Shown here one piece after another: positions 63,607-64,000 of a stretch of 64,000 bases of DNA. A model generated the notes under the pieces. The model was not told the origin of the DNA. It made no database searches and worked only from the letters and a program-made list of their open reading frames with translations. This DNA comes from Paracoccus aestuariivivens. Its GTDB lineage: Bacteria > Pseudomonadota > Alphaproteobacteria > Rhodobacterales > Rhodobacteraceae. A program made the translations under genes and the position numbers. Location of the stretch: assembly GCF_009711225.1 (NCBI RefSeq), contig NZ_WMIE01000001.1:558001-622000 (forward strand), in the 5' to 3' direction. Each line of letters begins with the position of its first letter. Within the stretch, counting starts at the first letter, position 1.

Positions 63607-64000
63607 GCCATCATCTCCGAGGCTTTGGCGCCGCGTTCAGCACGCAGATTGCGCGCCAGCAGGTCCATGGCGGCCATGCGCACGGCCACGCCCATCTCGA
63701 CCTGATCCTGAATGACGCTGCGGTTGATATCGTCGGCGATGGTGCCGTCGATCTCGACGCCGCGATTCATCGGGCCGGGATGCATGACAATCGCATCCGG
63801 CGCGGCCAGTGCCAGCTTTTCGGCATCCAAGCCCCAGCGGTGGTAATATTCGCGCTCGGACGGGATAAAGCCGCCATCCATGCGTTCCTTTTGCAGACGC
63901 AGCATCATCACGACATCCGCGCCTTTCAGGCCCTCGCGCATGTCCTCATAGACCTCGCAGCCCCAGTCGCGGGCCCCGGCAGGCATCAAGGTTGCCGGAC
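63603..64000 (-). CDS. pyrB: Aspartate carbamoyltransferase catalytic subunit (partial, 3' part)
   Basis: About 132 C-terminal residues are present; the frame continues past the window edge. [26 protein letters not shown] and [15 protein letters not shown] are PyrB-specific. It carbamoylates aspartate in pyrimidine synthesis. Its stop overlaps the start of the degenerate dihydroorotase gene as ATGA, suggesting a PyrB-PyrC' complex. Confidence 0.95.
   Translation of the reverse strand, partial: PATLMPAGARDWGCEVYEDMREGLKGADVVMMLRLQKERMDGGFIPSEREYYHRWGLDAEKLALAAPDAIVMHPGPMNRGVEIDGTIADDINRSVIQDQVEMGVAVRMAAMDLLARNLRAERGAKASEMMA

Overview
The window is GC-rich (roughly 63-65% by eye) and densely packed, with many ATGA, GTGA and TGATG stop-start overlaps. 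Gene content points to an alphaproteobacterium of the Rhodobacterales, probably Paracoccus or a close relative. Supporting features are an IalB-family protein, the gpmI-envC-ctpA-rppH order, DUF484-xerC, MetR beside metF, an MlaE-type permease with a fused STAS domain, and urtABCDE with the long UrtB form. These are family and synteny arguments; no 16S rRNA or database comparison was available. About 70 protein genes are supported. I found no rRNA, tRNA, IS element or CRISPR array.

Layout: 1-3.4 kb holds the end of a CbiX-like gene and valS. At 3.4-7.7 kb lies a five-gene leftward operon (DUF1428, VOC, YceI, two GSTs) divergent from an HxlR-type regulator; a single palindrome between them overlaps both candidate promoters. 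A peroxiredoxin converges on the regulator. 7.8-14.3 kb: FAD reductase, rsmD, an Lrp regulator divergent from an ornithine decarboxylase-like gene, a DUF2235 hydrolase, and metF/metR with two MetR-type operators. 14.4-18.2 kb: an Mla-type lipid transporter operon. 18.2-25.8 kb: transglutaminase, priA, tal, DUF484, xerC, a TSUP permease and a small RTX protein. 26-34.2 kb: class 3 asparaginase, IalB, rlmN, an ACT protein, then gpmI-envC-ctpA-rppH. 34.2-42.5 kb: a CDF exporter, a guanidine-II riboswitch upstream of a Gdx (SugE-type) guanidinium exporter, and the urea transporter operon urtABCDE. 42.5-52.1 kb: lytic transglycosylase, dapD, a LOG protein, rlmH, rsfS, leuC and leuD with small or hypothetical genes. 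52.4-64 kb: a lone tyrosine recombinase, cytochrome c' plus b561, parC, SDR, cobalamin adenosyltransferase, etfBA, 3-hydroxybutyryl-CoA dehydrogenase, plsY, a degenerate dihydroorotase and the 3' part of pyrB.

The strongest regulatory finds are: (i) the guanidine-II riboswitch (two short hairpins with ACGA and ACGG loops) just downstream of a candidate promoter and just upstream of the gdx ribosome-binding site, next to a urea importer; (ii) the HxlR regulator with an N-terminal Cys, its shared operator and the glutathione/glyoxalase-type operon it faces, which together look like an electrophile-response unit; and (iii) paired TGAG-N5-TTCA sites between metF and metR. Other notable points are a probable CTG start for rsfS, two small genes with convincing Shine-Dalgarno sites, a dihydroorotase lacking its metal ligands, and a hairpin that covers the valS ribosome-binding site.
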